A stretch of 37,509 nt of DNA from JADFJB01 sp964464595 (GTDB lineage: Bacteria > Zhuqueibacterota > JdFR-76 > DREG01), in NCBI GenBank assembly GCA_964464595.1, contig CAYXGW010000055.1:1-37509 (forward strand), read 5' to 3'. The notes under the pieces are model-generated. The model was not told the origin of the DNA, made no database searches, and saw only the letters and a program-made list of their open reading frames with translations. The position numbers and the translations under genes are program-made. Positions 26,228 through 34,192 of this stretch are shown piece after piece (the first letter of the stretch is position 1; the number at the start of each line of letters is the position of its first letter).

Positions 26228-26827
26228 ATGAAGAGAAATTTAATACGGTTTTTTCTATTCACGTTTATAGTGGCGGGATGCGCCGGGATTCCTCAAACTC
26301 ATTATTATGTTTTGCACTTAAATACTGATTCGCCCAATCCGGTTTCTTCTGCCATTAGCATTGGCATCGCACCATTTACTATTGAATCAATCTTTTCCAA
26401 CTACAAATTAGCCTACCGTGAATCACCTTACGAAGTGCAGTTTTACAACTACCATCAATGGGCAAGTGAGCCATCAAAATTAGTTGAAAATGGCTTATTC
26501 GACTATTTGACCAATTCAAATCAATACAACAAAGTCGTTCGCCTTCCTTCAATACAAACGATAGATTTAGTCATTGACGGCCACATTCATAAAATTGAAG
26601 AATGGGATGAAACAGATCGATGGTATGGATTTATGGAAATTGAATTTCAAGTCTCAAAATACAATAAGAAGCAAATCGTTTGGAAAGGTACTCTTTCCCG
26701 CAGGATTCCTGCAGAATCTAAGAAACCTTTGGAAGTTGTAAAGGCGCTAAGTACCGCTGCCAAAGAAATTGCGGAAGAACTCTCCCAGAAAATTATGGCT
26801 GCATATCATTTGGCGGAAAAAAATTAA
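26228..26827 (+). CDS. ABC-type transport auxiliary lipoprotein (PqiC-like)
   Basis: 199 aa with a lipoprotein signal ending IVAGC (C18), then the HYYVLHL motif common to the PqiC/ABC_trans_aux family. The middle has the expected EVQFYNYHQWASEPSKLVENGL pattern (about 69-90). In other MCE systems such lipoproteins sit on the outer membrane and receive the MCE needle. TTAGGAG lies five bases before the ATG, and the gene starts 8 bp after mlaD, so it is the last gene of the operon. Confidence 0.88.
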   Translation: MKRNLIRFFLFTFIVAGCAGIPQTHYYVLHLNTDSPNPVSSAISIGIAPFTIESIFSNYKLAYRESPYEVQFYNYHQWASEPSKLVENGLFDYLTNSNQYNKVVRLPSIQTIDLVIDGHIHKIEEWDETDRWYGFMEIEFQVSKYNKKQIVWKGTLSRRIPAESKKPLEVVKALSTAAKEIAEELSQKIMAAYHLAEKN

Positions 26828-26890
26828 ATGTCAAACTTTAAGAAAAGATTTACCACAAAGGTCTCAAAGAATGCACTAAGTTCACAATTA

Positions 26891-27263
26891 TCAATTGATT
26901 ACTCTTTTTATACCATTTTTTAATAATGGAACATTAAAATTAATCAAAAGACCTAATTTGAAATTGCCCAATTTTAAATATGTTAAACGTTTGTGCTAAA
27001 TAAATATCATTTAATGCTTGAACTGCTTTAACCTCAATAACTAATTTAGTTTCAACTAGTATATCTATTCTATAACCACAATCTAATTTAACATCTTCAA
27101 ATATTAAGGGCATTGCTTTTTCTTTTTCAACTAAAAGTCCCGATTGCTTTATTTTGAAATATAGACATTCCTTATAAGCTGATTCTAATAACCCGGGTCC
27201 TAGCGCTTTATGAATATCAATGGCTAGTCCAATTATTATTTTTGAAATTTCATTTTCAATCAT
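26891..27263 (-). pseudogene. GxxExxY-family protein, frameshifted
   Basis: Short nuclease-like (PDDEXK-related) family of unknown role, with the namesake motif GLLESAY. Start ATG at 27263 has GGAG eight bases upstream. As written the frame ends at 26940 after 'NIFKIGQFQIRSFD'. Removing one base near 26981 restores the usual family ending, NYLKLGNFKLGLLINF then LLKNGIKRVIN, with a stop at 26891-26893, for 123 aa. So the gene carries a one-base insertion, or the base is a sequencing error. It is flanked by CACAAAG-type repeats often seen around this family. Confidence 0.75.
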
Positions 27264-27276
27264 TCTTATCACTCCT

Positions 27277-27316
27277 TTGTGATCTTTGTGACTTCTTGGT
27301 GATCTTTGTGGTTACT
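27277..27316. repeat. Two imperfect 20-bp tandem units next to the GxxExxY gene
   Basis: Units at 27277-27296 and 27297-27316 share GTGATCTTTGTG. Related ACCACAAAGG sequence occurs on the other side of the gene at 26852-26861. Confidence 0.55.
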
Positions 27317-27346
27317 TACCTCCCCCAAATTTAGAGAGAAATATCC

Positions 27347-29020
27347 TCAACCATCCAACAGATAGATATCCTTAGTTGAATCAATTTCCTCCCCTATCTT
27401 CTTCTCATCCCAAGCTAATTCTTTTGCCATCAATTTAGCTACTTCATTCAAAACGGAATCCCCCGGGTTCCCGGCTGAACCCAGTTCCGTTCGCCGCAAA
27501 ACAACATCGGAAAGATGAACGACCATTTCTTCACGAACTGCATGTATTATTTCGGCAGGCAGAACATGAGTCCCGTCGAATGCTTTCAACCAGTCCGGAT
27601 TTTCTTTCCCATATTTTAATACACGAGGAAGTTCCGAGCCATAATTACGAACCAGTTGATCAATTACGGAATCAGGCAGCTTGTCTTTAAGTTGAATCCT
27701 GGTTTGATCGAGAAAATCGTCGAAACGATTTATTTCCCCGCCAAAAATTCGCTCTTTATCAGTTTGACTAAATATTTCTTCTTTATTCAACTTCTTCATT
27801 ACAAGATCAATAGCTTTTGCAGACACATCCCGGGCAGTGGTGTATTTTACGCCTAGAACAGAGACCACGCCCTCCATGTTATCTTCTTTCGAATGATCAA
27901 AGATTTTATACTGTTTGGTTACTACAACTTCGCCGGATTTTGGATCCGGGCGCTCCATAGGAACCAGACCGGCATGATAAAAATAGACATCCTCGCGGCT
28001 TAACTGGTTTCCGGGAAGAGCATAATTTATTTCATTAATGAATTGCTGTAATTTAGTTTCGGTCATTGAAAAATCCGACGGATCCCCTTCGTATGGATCA
28101 TTAATAGTGCCAACCAAAGAGTAATTCCGCCAGGGAGTGATGAAATAGACTTTCTTTCCCTTTTCGACAATTTTGCCCTTTTCAAGGTTGGTCCGTCTTC
28201 CGGTAATACCTGCGGCACAACCGTTAACCAATGGCCTGGTGACCAAATTCATAGCCACAGATAATTTAACCTTATGGCGGGGTTGGTCAGATTGCATCCA
28301 TCCCAACAGTTGATTTAGCCAGGGACCACTGGTATTTAATACCATTTTTGATTTTATCTCCAGGGTTTCACCGGATTCACAGTCAAAAGCCTTTACACCT
28401 GCAACACGGTTATCCTGAATTAAAAATCCTTTCGCCTCCACGTAATTCGCCAAATCTGCACCTCTTTCTTGCGCAGATCGAAGATACGAAATTAATAAAC
28501 GTTCAGAATTATAAACCTGGCAATCGTACCAAATAGCGCCACCGGATAAGCGATCAGTCCGAACTCCCGGGATCTGTTCAAGACAGGATTTTCGCGAAAC
28601 CACTTTCCCATTGGGCAATCTTTTCTGCGGATCAGCGAGTTTATTGCGATCCAGTCCTACCAGGTCATTCAGCATTAATGCGATTTTCATTGCCTCAGGA
28701 CCTTTTCCCAGGTGGCCATAAGTAGGCATCAAACATTTTAACGGATGTATTAAATGCGGCGCTATACGCATCAAAATCCAGCGTTCACGAATGGATTCCC
28801 GCATCCGTTTAAAATCTGCCTGTTGAAGATACCGCAATCCACCATGGATAGTCTTTAAACTGTTCGACGAGGTCTCGCAGCCGAAATCGCCTTTTTCAAT
28901 GAGAGCGACTTTCAATCCCCGCAGACTGGCATCCCAAACTGCTGTCGCGCCATAAATGCCGCCGCCGATGATGAGGAGGTCGTATTCGGTGGATGTTAGA
29001 TTTTGTAAGTTTTTTTTCAT
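27347..29020 (-). CDS. glpD: FAD-dependent glycerol-3-phosphate dehydrogenase
   Basis: 557 aa. The dinucleotide-binding motif LLIIGGGIYGA (15-25), the acidic residue E42 at the end of the second strand and the family signature SSNSLKTIHGGLRYLQ (51-66) identify GlpD/GlpA. The C-terminal helical domain (from about 420, ending in the LGSAGNPGD region) is complete. It oxidises sn-glycerol 3-phosphate to dihydroxyacetone phosphate and passes electrons to quinone at the inner membrane. No glpK or glpF is adjacent, so it may serve phospholipid-derived glycerol phosphate. No clear ribosome site precedes the ATG. Confidence 0.9.
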   Translation of the reverse strand: MKKNLQNLTSTEYDLLIIGGGIYGATAVWDASLRGLKVALIEKGDFGCETSSNSLKTIHGGLRYLQQADFKRMRESIRERWILMRIAPHLIHPLKCLMPTYGHLGKGPEAMKIALMLNDLVGLDRNKLADPQKRLPNGKVVSRKSCLEQIPGVRTDRLSGGAIWYDCQVYNSERLLISYLRSAQERGADLANYVEAKGFLIQDNRVAGVKAFDCESGETLEIKSKMVLNTSGPWLNQLLGWMQSDQPRHKVKLSVAMNLVTRPLVNGCAAGITGRRTNLEKGKIVEKGKKVYFITPWRNYSLVGTINDPYEGDPSDFSMTETKLQQFINEINYALPGNQLSREDVYFYHAGLVPMERPDPKSGEVVVTKQYKIFDHSKEDNMEGVVSVLGVKYTTARDVSAKAIDLVMKKLNKEEIFSQTDKERIFGGEINRFDDFLDQTRIQLKDKLPDSVIDQLVRNYGSELPRVLKYGKENPDWLKAFDGTHVLPAEIIHAVREEMVVHLSDVVLRRTELGSAGNPGDSVLNEVAKLMAKELAWDEKKIGEEIDSTKDIYLLDG

Positions 29021-29924
29021 TTGTGTTTACGAGGAGTAATTTATCACAATATCGGTTATACCTGAAATTTCTAAACTATACATCACTCATCATTCGTCCA
29101 ATCAAATTATTGTACAAAATATCAGAATGTAATATGATCATTTAATTTGTGAAATAATGAAAGATAAAGGCAATTAAATATTTCGATCACATTTTGAGTT
29201 GAAAGTTAGTAACCACTTGTTATTTTGTTTTCAATTTATGAAATTCTTAACTGAAGAAAAAACAACACTTAAATTTACCAGGGTGATTCTGGAAAAATTG
29301 TTTTTGGAATGCGGGTAGGCAGGCATTGTCTGGAGAAAGTTATGAGAAGAACACATGAACGAAGTGAATTGGTTCCCAGCCAATTAATGTGTAGTGGGTT
29401 TTTGCTGTATGGCTATTATGATAGCATAATAGAATGGTTGAGTAGGCGGGTGAATTCACCGGAGATAAGCTAGACGAGGTAATTTTCCATCCTCGCTTCG
29501 GTAGTGACTCTAATGAAAAAGTTTATTTTCTACTATGCGTGAAGAGACTGCCACTACAGACAAACTCAATGGAAGTATGTGATAAAAGGGGGGTAAGGTT
29601 AATGAGGTAAGTAGTAATGAATAGGTAGGTAGGGTAATTAAAGCGGAAGTGAGGTGCACTTTTAGGAATTTTGAAGCCACTTTCGATAATAACCATATTC
29701 ATATAGTATTTGCTGAAAATGATACTCTAAAAAACAGGTGTTAGCGTTTCACATTATATGCTGATCCTAATTTGGGCTTGTCACAGAGACTTTAGCAAGT
29801 TTTATGTTGCCTTTCTGTTTGTTTTAAGACAACTCTTCCTTTGTTGGGTTTAAAGAAGGCAATAAGCAGCGGAATCTATTTTTAAATTCGACATAAGAAA
29901 TCTGGCAAACCGGGAGCTGGAACA
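29021..29924. other. 904-bp gene-free region with nested inverted repeats
   Basis: No supported ORF on either strand. Between 29281 and 29660 several structures cluster: ACACAT/ATGTGT (29351-29356, 29387-29392) enclosing AATTGG/CCAATT (29367-29372, 29380-29385); CTATTATG/CATAATAG (29413-29432); the palindrome GGTGAATTCACC (29449-29460); CGAGG/CCTCG (29475-29495); and GTAGTG/CACTAC (29501-29557). A G-rich stretch follows. This could be a structured RNA or a decayed element; no family was recognised. Confidence 0.45.
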
Positions 29925-30251
29925 TTACCTCTCAATTTTTTTCTTAATTTTCTTCTCTACCTTTGGTTTAACCTCTTTTGCTCTGTTTTCCAAGACCTTC
30001 ACAAACAGCTGATATTCCTTTATCTCCTTGTCATATTTCTGCACAGCATGAACTTTGGCCTTTTTTATAGCTTCGATCCGGGCCTTGTATCTATCCAGCG
30101 ATTCTTTTCTTGCTGTTTCAATTCTGCCCTGAACCTTCTCCTTTCGATCTTCTTGCATTTTAACCAGTTTTTCCACCACATCAGCTTCTAACTCTATATC
30201 CTTTCTTAAAAATTTAACATCCTCCCTAGAAATTTTTACTTTTTCAGCCAT
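29925..30251 (-). CDS. Small, highly charged coiled-coil protein
   Basis: 108 aa from the ATG at 30251, which has GGAGG six bases upstream; the ATG three bases earlier is less well placed. The protein is almost entirely Lys/Glu-rich helix with heptad-like spacing and ends in a very basic tail (KKIKKKIER). No Cys, signal peptide or membrane helix. It begins 17 bp after the DUF6519 gene and is probably co-transcribed with the tail cluster. It could be a chaperone, clamp or structural coil of the particle; no homologue was recognised. Confidence 0.65.
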   Translation of the reverse strand: MAEKVKISREDVKFLRKDIELEADVVEKLVKMQEDRKEKVQGRIETARKESLDRYKARIEAIKKAKVHAVQKYDKEIKEYQLFVKVLENRAKEVKPKVEKKIKKKIER

Positions 30252-30268
30252 CATTATCCTCCGGCAGG

Positions 30269-33200
30269 TTAGAAAATTACATTATGTTCGATAACTACTT
30301 GAAGACCACCCCCTCCAATCGGTTCATCGACCACGTTTCCGATTGCCGTTACAAACCATCCAAGCCCAAGATCGACCGAACTGGAACTATCCAAGCATTC
30401 TACATAGTTATTTGAAAATACACAGAGGTTTGATTGAAGTTCAACCGCGGGTCCCGTCACCAAAGATTCAAAATGATTGCCCGTAATGACAGTTTTTTCA
30501 TCAAGCCCAAAACAAATTGTAAAAAATCCAAGTGATATGCAGACAAATTCACCACCAAGAAATAATGCTCTAGCATGGGAACCCTTAATTAAATTATTTA
30601 CAATTTTAACATCTTCATTCCCAACACCGGGTGCAGCAGGTATGTGGATTACCGCTTGCACATCAACTCCAGTCGGATCGCCGGTAGCCGGGCCGTTATC
30701 GATCAAATGGTTGTTGGCGATCATAAGTTCGGTCACTTCCTCGGCATAAATACCACCCACTTGAAAGCCAGTTATACCCTGCCTCCCATTCTCACAGATT
30801 TCATTCCCAATTATTTGAATTTTTTCACCACTCTTTAATACAATACCTGCATTCTGCCACCACTTCATCCCTGTTTCATTGTCACGGTTGCAACGAAAAA
30901 TCTTGTTGTTTGAAATCATTAGATTGTTTGTGTTTTGCACAATATCACTTACAGCAATTCCATTTAGGTTCATATCATAAATCATGTTATTATCAATCAT
31001 TACATTATCAAAGTCCGAATCGATTTCTATTCCATTACCTGCTCCACCGGAAATACGATTGGCACTGACAACGGTTCTTCTGATAAGGGGAACTTGATTA
31101 TGTGAAATATATATACCTCCTTGTGAAAGAATGTTTTTCCCTGGATTAACAACACCATGGACTGAATTGTTGGAAGCCGTACAATCATTTGCAAGCATCT
31201 TAATGCCGTAAGTCTCTTCATTAGTATTGGGTATTGAGTTAATTGTGATATGATTATCGATTATCTTGGCGTCAGTAACAGCAACGAGAATTCCTACTCC
31301 CTGCACCTGAATTGAATTTCGTTGGATGACTCTTTGAAAACTAGCATCACTCAGAAAGAGATTTTCGTCTAAGCCACGCAGAATGATGCCGTAATCACTG
31401 CAACCAATGATCGAGTTGTCAAAAGCCGTGAAATCATAAATCAGGCTGGCTGGAGTATCAATTTCAATACCTGTTTTTGTAACAGTGATAGAATTCTGGC
31501 TGAATTGTACATTGGCAATTAAATTAAAAATACCTCCCTCACTAAGAAACTGAAAGCCGTGTGTCCCGCCTAAAAAACGATTGTTGGAAACTGTCAAATT
31601 GGTTGAAAGCGGTCCCTGACACTGAACGCCGGCACTCCCGACAGTTAACACGTTATCATCAATCGTTACTCCTTCAAAAGATTGCAAACTAATTCCGGTT
31701 TCTGATCCCACAATCACATTTCGCTCAATTGCTGATTCAGTAAGAATAGCCGCATGAATGCCGATTCTGCCTAAAATGGTATTATTTAACAAATTTGCAT
31801 CCAGAACGAATTCCAGCAAATTGATTACCGGTAAGGCCATTCCAACCATGGCAACTGAGGCTTCTTCAACACTTACTCTAGCGATCGTTGCCTCAGCGCG
31901 TAGATTGTCAACAAACTCAAATACAGGAGTTGTATTCGAAGCGGTCAAAGATTCAAAACCTATCTTCCCACTCTGAACTTTTTTCACCTTACTGATCGTA
32001 GATTTATCTAACATGGAATTTTTAGCGGCGAACTGTACAAAGGCTTCAGGAAAAAATGTCTTAGATAAAGAACCCGTACTAAAACCTAGAAGCAAATTGT
32101 CCTTTACAATGAATCCCGTTAAAGGTGCGTTTTGAAAGATAGCTGTTTGAAGCGCAAAAATTGTGTTTTGTTCTATTCTGGCAGCAAAGTGATTTTTAAT
32201 GTTTCCAAGCGGTTCAAATCGAACTCCAACAATTCCAGCAATAAGGTTCTTTTCTAAGGTACTACCTACAGACACTCCTTGGAATACCACTGTACCTGCA
32301 TTATCAGAGGTCCCCCCGGCCATCATTACACAGTTGTTAATATGAACAAATTGACTGTTTGTTGAGTGAACAACGGAAGTTCCATTATTCGTTACAGCCA
32401 TAAGGCCGCTGATGGATATGCTCCAGGAATCTTGTATCTTAAATACAATACCGCTATCGTGTGTATCTGCCGAATTTAAAATAAGAGAACTTCCTTCACA
32501 ACCTTTTATGGTGATGTCCCTACCTTCAATGGTAATTGGCTCATCAATTGTATAAGTGCCAGGCAAAATACATACTGTTCCAGGGCCGCCTTCAAGAGCA
32601 TCGACAGCTTCTTGAATATCGACGAAGTCGCCGTCTTCACCAACGGTAACAGTGCAACAGCCACCTCTATTAGGTAACTCCGTCAAAGGTGGGAATTCAG
32701 GACGACAATCTTCAATTTCGATCGAGCCATCCATATTCTGTTTCACAAGTGCCAGCCGACAATAGTAGTGTTTAATTCCACGCGGCGCTTCAAAATCAAG
32801 TACTTCAACCTTACTGGTTGAAGTACGAGCAGCAAATACCCAATAGTCTCCGACTTTAAAATTACTGCCAGAAAATTGTATCTGTACCCCATCTTCCAAG
32901 TTAATTAAACTTGCAGTGGTTACTGTAGGTGGGGTAGTTGTCTCAGTTCCTGTATCCCAGCGCCGTACTTTGGGATGGGTTTCGCCAATGTGAGCAGCAA
33001 CATCTACACTCAAGGTTATGGTTGTCTGAGCTTCATCAACTTCTTCATCAACCTTTGCTATTGTGCCTGAATTTTCCACATCAAGATCGGTCTTATCACC
33101 GGATATTTCCAGCCACTGGTCTTTTTTTATTTTGAGCACTTTATCCTTGCCAATTTGTTTTAACCTGACCTTTTTATATACTCCTGCTGGGTCAAGAGGA

Positions 33201-34177
33201 TCATGAATGAATTCTTCAATTTCATAGGCAACCGATCCATTATCTCTTGACCACTTAAAAGTTGCGATACCTAAATCGCCTCCTTCGTGGATTTCAACTC
33301 TATATAGCCTATTTTCCAAACCCCGATAGCCTCCGCCTTCACCAATCAGGCAGGGATCTGTAGGATCAGTACCTGGCTGTTCCTGTGTTCTAAGTCGTGC
33401 ACCGCTTGGTACAATCCTATCGTTCCATTCAGGGATGACATCCGGACACTCCGGGTTATTGTCAATATTTAATATTTTAACTTGGGCAATAGTTTGAATC
33501 CGGGTATCTGTATCCGGACCACCCAAAGCGATTTCCCGTATTTCGGGATCTTCAATAAAAGTTATATGTCGTTCCCAAACATCCAGATAAATCAAATCAG
33601 TACTTCCAGGTGTTGGCTCCCAATCCGGAGCACCTGGATAGTCAGGTTGTTCTAAGTACAATATCAGCCGGCGTAAATAGGGTTCAGTTTGCGAACCTAA
33701 AGCCGAAACGTCTACGCTAAGTTCCAAAGTTTTATTGCTCGTATCGATATCGACAATCCTGGCTATTATGCCTTCTGGGGTTTCCTTAGTAAATACAACG
33801 ACCCATTGATCGATTTCAATATTCTCATCATCTATTTTAAGTTCATTGACTTCAACTATAGTGTTTGCTGGAAAATCCACAATTGGAATTTTCGTAGCGG
33901 GATGCAATTCACACAGCAATCCATCTACATAAAATCGGCCTGGGTAAATCAGCAAATCCGCAAAGCCGCCACCCGGATGACGAATTTTAAACCCACTGGA
34001 ATGAATCGGAGCGCCACATACACCAATTGTATCTATCGTTCGAACTTGACGTTGATGAGCAATGGCATCAATCAATTCATTCCAATCCGCATCAACGGTT
34101 ACACGCCCCTGTTGCTTGAGCACACCACTGTAGTTTTTCTTTTTGTCGAACGTTAAACGACTAAAATCACCTTTCAT
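30269..34177 (-). CDS. DUF6519 and right-handed beta-helix tail protein
   Basis: 1302 aa. Residues 1 to about 500 match the DUF6519 pattern: MKGDFSRLTFD, QQGRVTVDADWNE, YRVEIHEGG…ATFKWSRDNGS (292-315) and ending near CRPEFPPLTELP. From about 515 to the end runs a right-handed parallel beta-helix: it opens with DFVDIQEAVDALEGG and continues with dozens of short repeats such as ISNNKIF and IVNNLIKG. No catalytic residues of a lyase are evident. GGAGG lies six bases before the ATG. DUF6519 proteins are found in phage-tail-like injection clusters, where this one could form a spike, fibre or receptor-binding part (inferred). It starts 15 bp after the gpI-like gene. Confidence 0.85.
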   Translation of the reverse strand: MKGDFSRLTFDKKKNYSGVLKQQGRVTVDADWNELIDAIAHQRQVRTIDTIGVCGAPIHSSGFKIRHPGGGFADLLIYPGRFYVDGLLCELHPATKIPIVDFPANTIVEVNELKIDDENIEIDQWVVVFTKETPEGIIARIVDIDTSNKTLELSVDVSALGSQTEPYLRRLILYLEQPDYPGAPDWEPTPGSTDLIYLDVWERHITFIEDPEIREIALGGPDTDTRIQTIAQVKILNIDNNPECPDVIPEWNDRIVPSGARLRTQEQPGTDPTDPCLIGEGGGYRGLENRLYRVEIHEGGDLGIATFKWSRDNGSVAYEIEEFIHDPLDPAGVYKKVRLKQIGKDKVLKIKKDQWLEISGDKTDLDVENSGTIAKVDEEVDEAQTTITLSVDVAAHIGETHPKVRRWDTGTETTTPPTVTTASLINLEDGVQIQFSGSNFKVGDYWVFAARTSTSKVEVLDFEAPRGIKHYYCRLALVKQNMDGSIEIEDCRPEFPPLTELPNRGGCCTVTVGEDGDFVDIQEAVDALEGGPGTVCILPGTYTIDEPITIEGRDITIKGCEGSSLILNSADTHDSGIVFKIQDSWSISISGLMAVTNNGTSVVHSTNSQFVHINNCVMMAGGTSDNAGTVVFQGVSVGSTLEKNLIAGIVGVRFEPLGNIKNHFAARIEQNTIFALQTAIFQNAPLTGFIVKDNLLLGFSTGSLSKTFFPEAFVQFAAKNSMLDKSTISKVKKVQSGKIGFESLTASNTTPVFEFVDNLRAEATIARVSVEEASVAMVGMALPVINLLEFVLDANLLNNTILGRIGIHAAILTESAIERNVIVGSETGISLQSFEGVTIDDNVLTVGSAGVQCQGPLSTNLTVSNNRFLGGTHGFQFLSEGGIFNLIANVQFSQNSITVTKTGIEIDTPASLIYDFTAFDNSIIGCSDYGIILRGLDENLFLSDASFQRVIQRNSIQVQGVGILVAVTDAKIIDNHITINSIPNTNEETYGIKMLANDCTASNNSVHGVVNPGKNILSQGGIYISHNQVPLIRRTVVSANRISGGAGNGIEIDSDFDNVMIDNNMIYDMNLNGIAVSDIVQNTNNLMISNNKIFRCNRDNETGMKWWQNAGIVLKSGEKIQIIGNEICENGRQGITGFQVGGIYAEEVTELMIANNHLIDNGPATGDPTGVDVQAVIHIPAAPGVGNEDVKIVNNLIKGSHARALFLGGEFVCISLGFFTICFGLDEKTVITGNHFESLVTGPAVELQSNLCVFSNNYVECLDSSSSVDLGLGWFVTAIGNVVDEPIGGGGLQVVIEHNVIF

Positions 34178-34192
34178 TTCTCGCCTCCAATG

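Noticed and set aside
27277..27316. CRISPR-like repeats
   Set aside because: Only two imperfect 20-bp units without spacers or cas genes.
29021..29924. tRNA gene or complete group II intron
   Set aside because: No cloverleaf, no domain V-like hairpin and no reverse transcriptase ORF was found.
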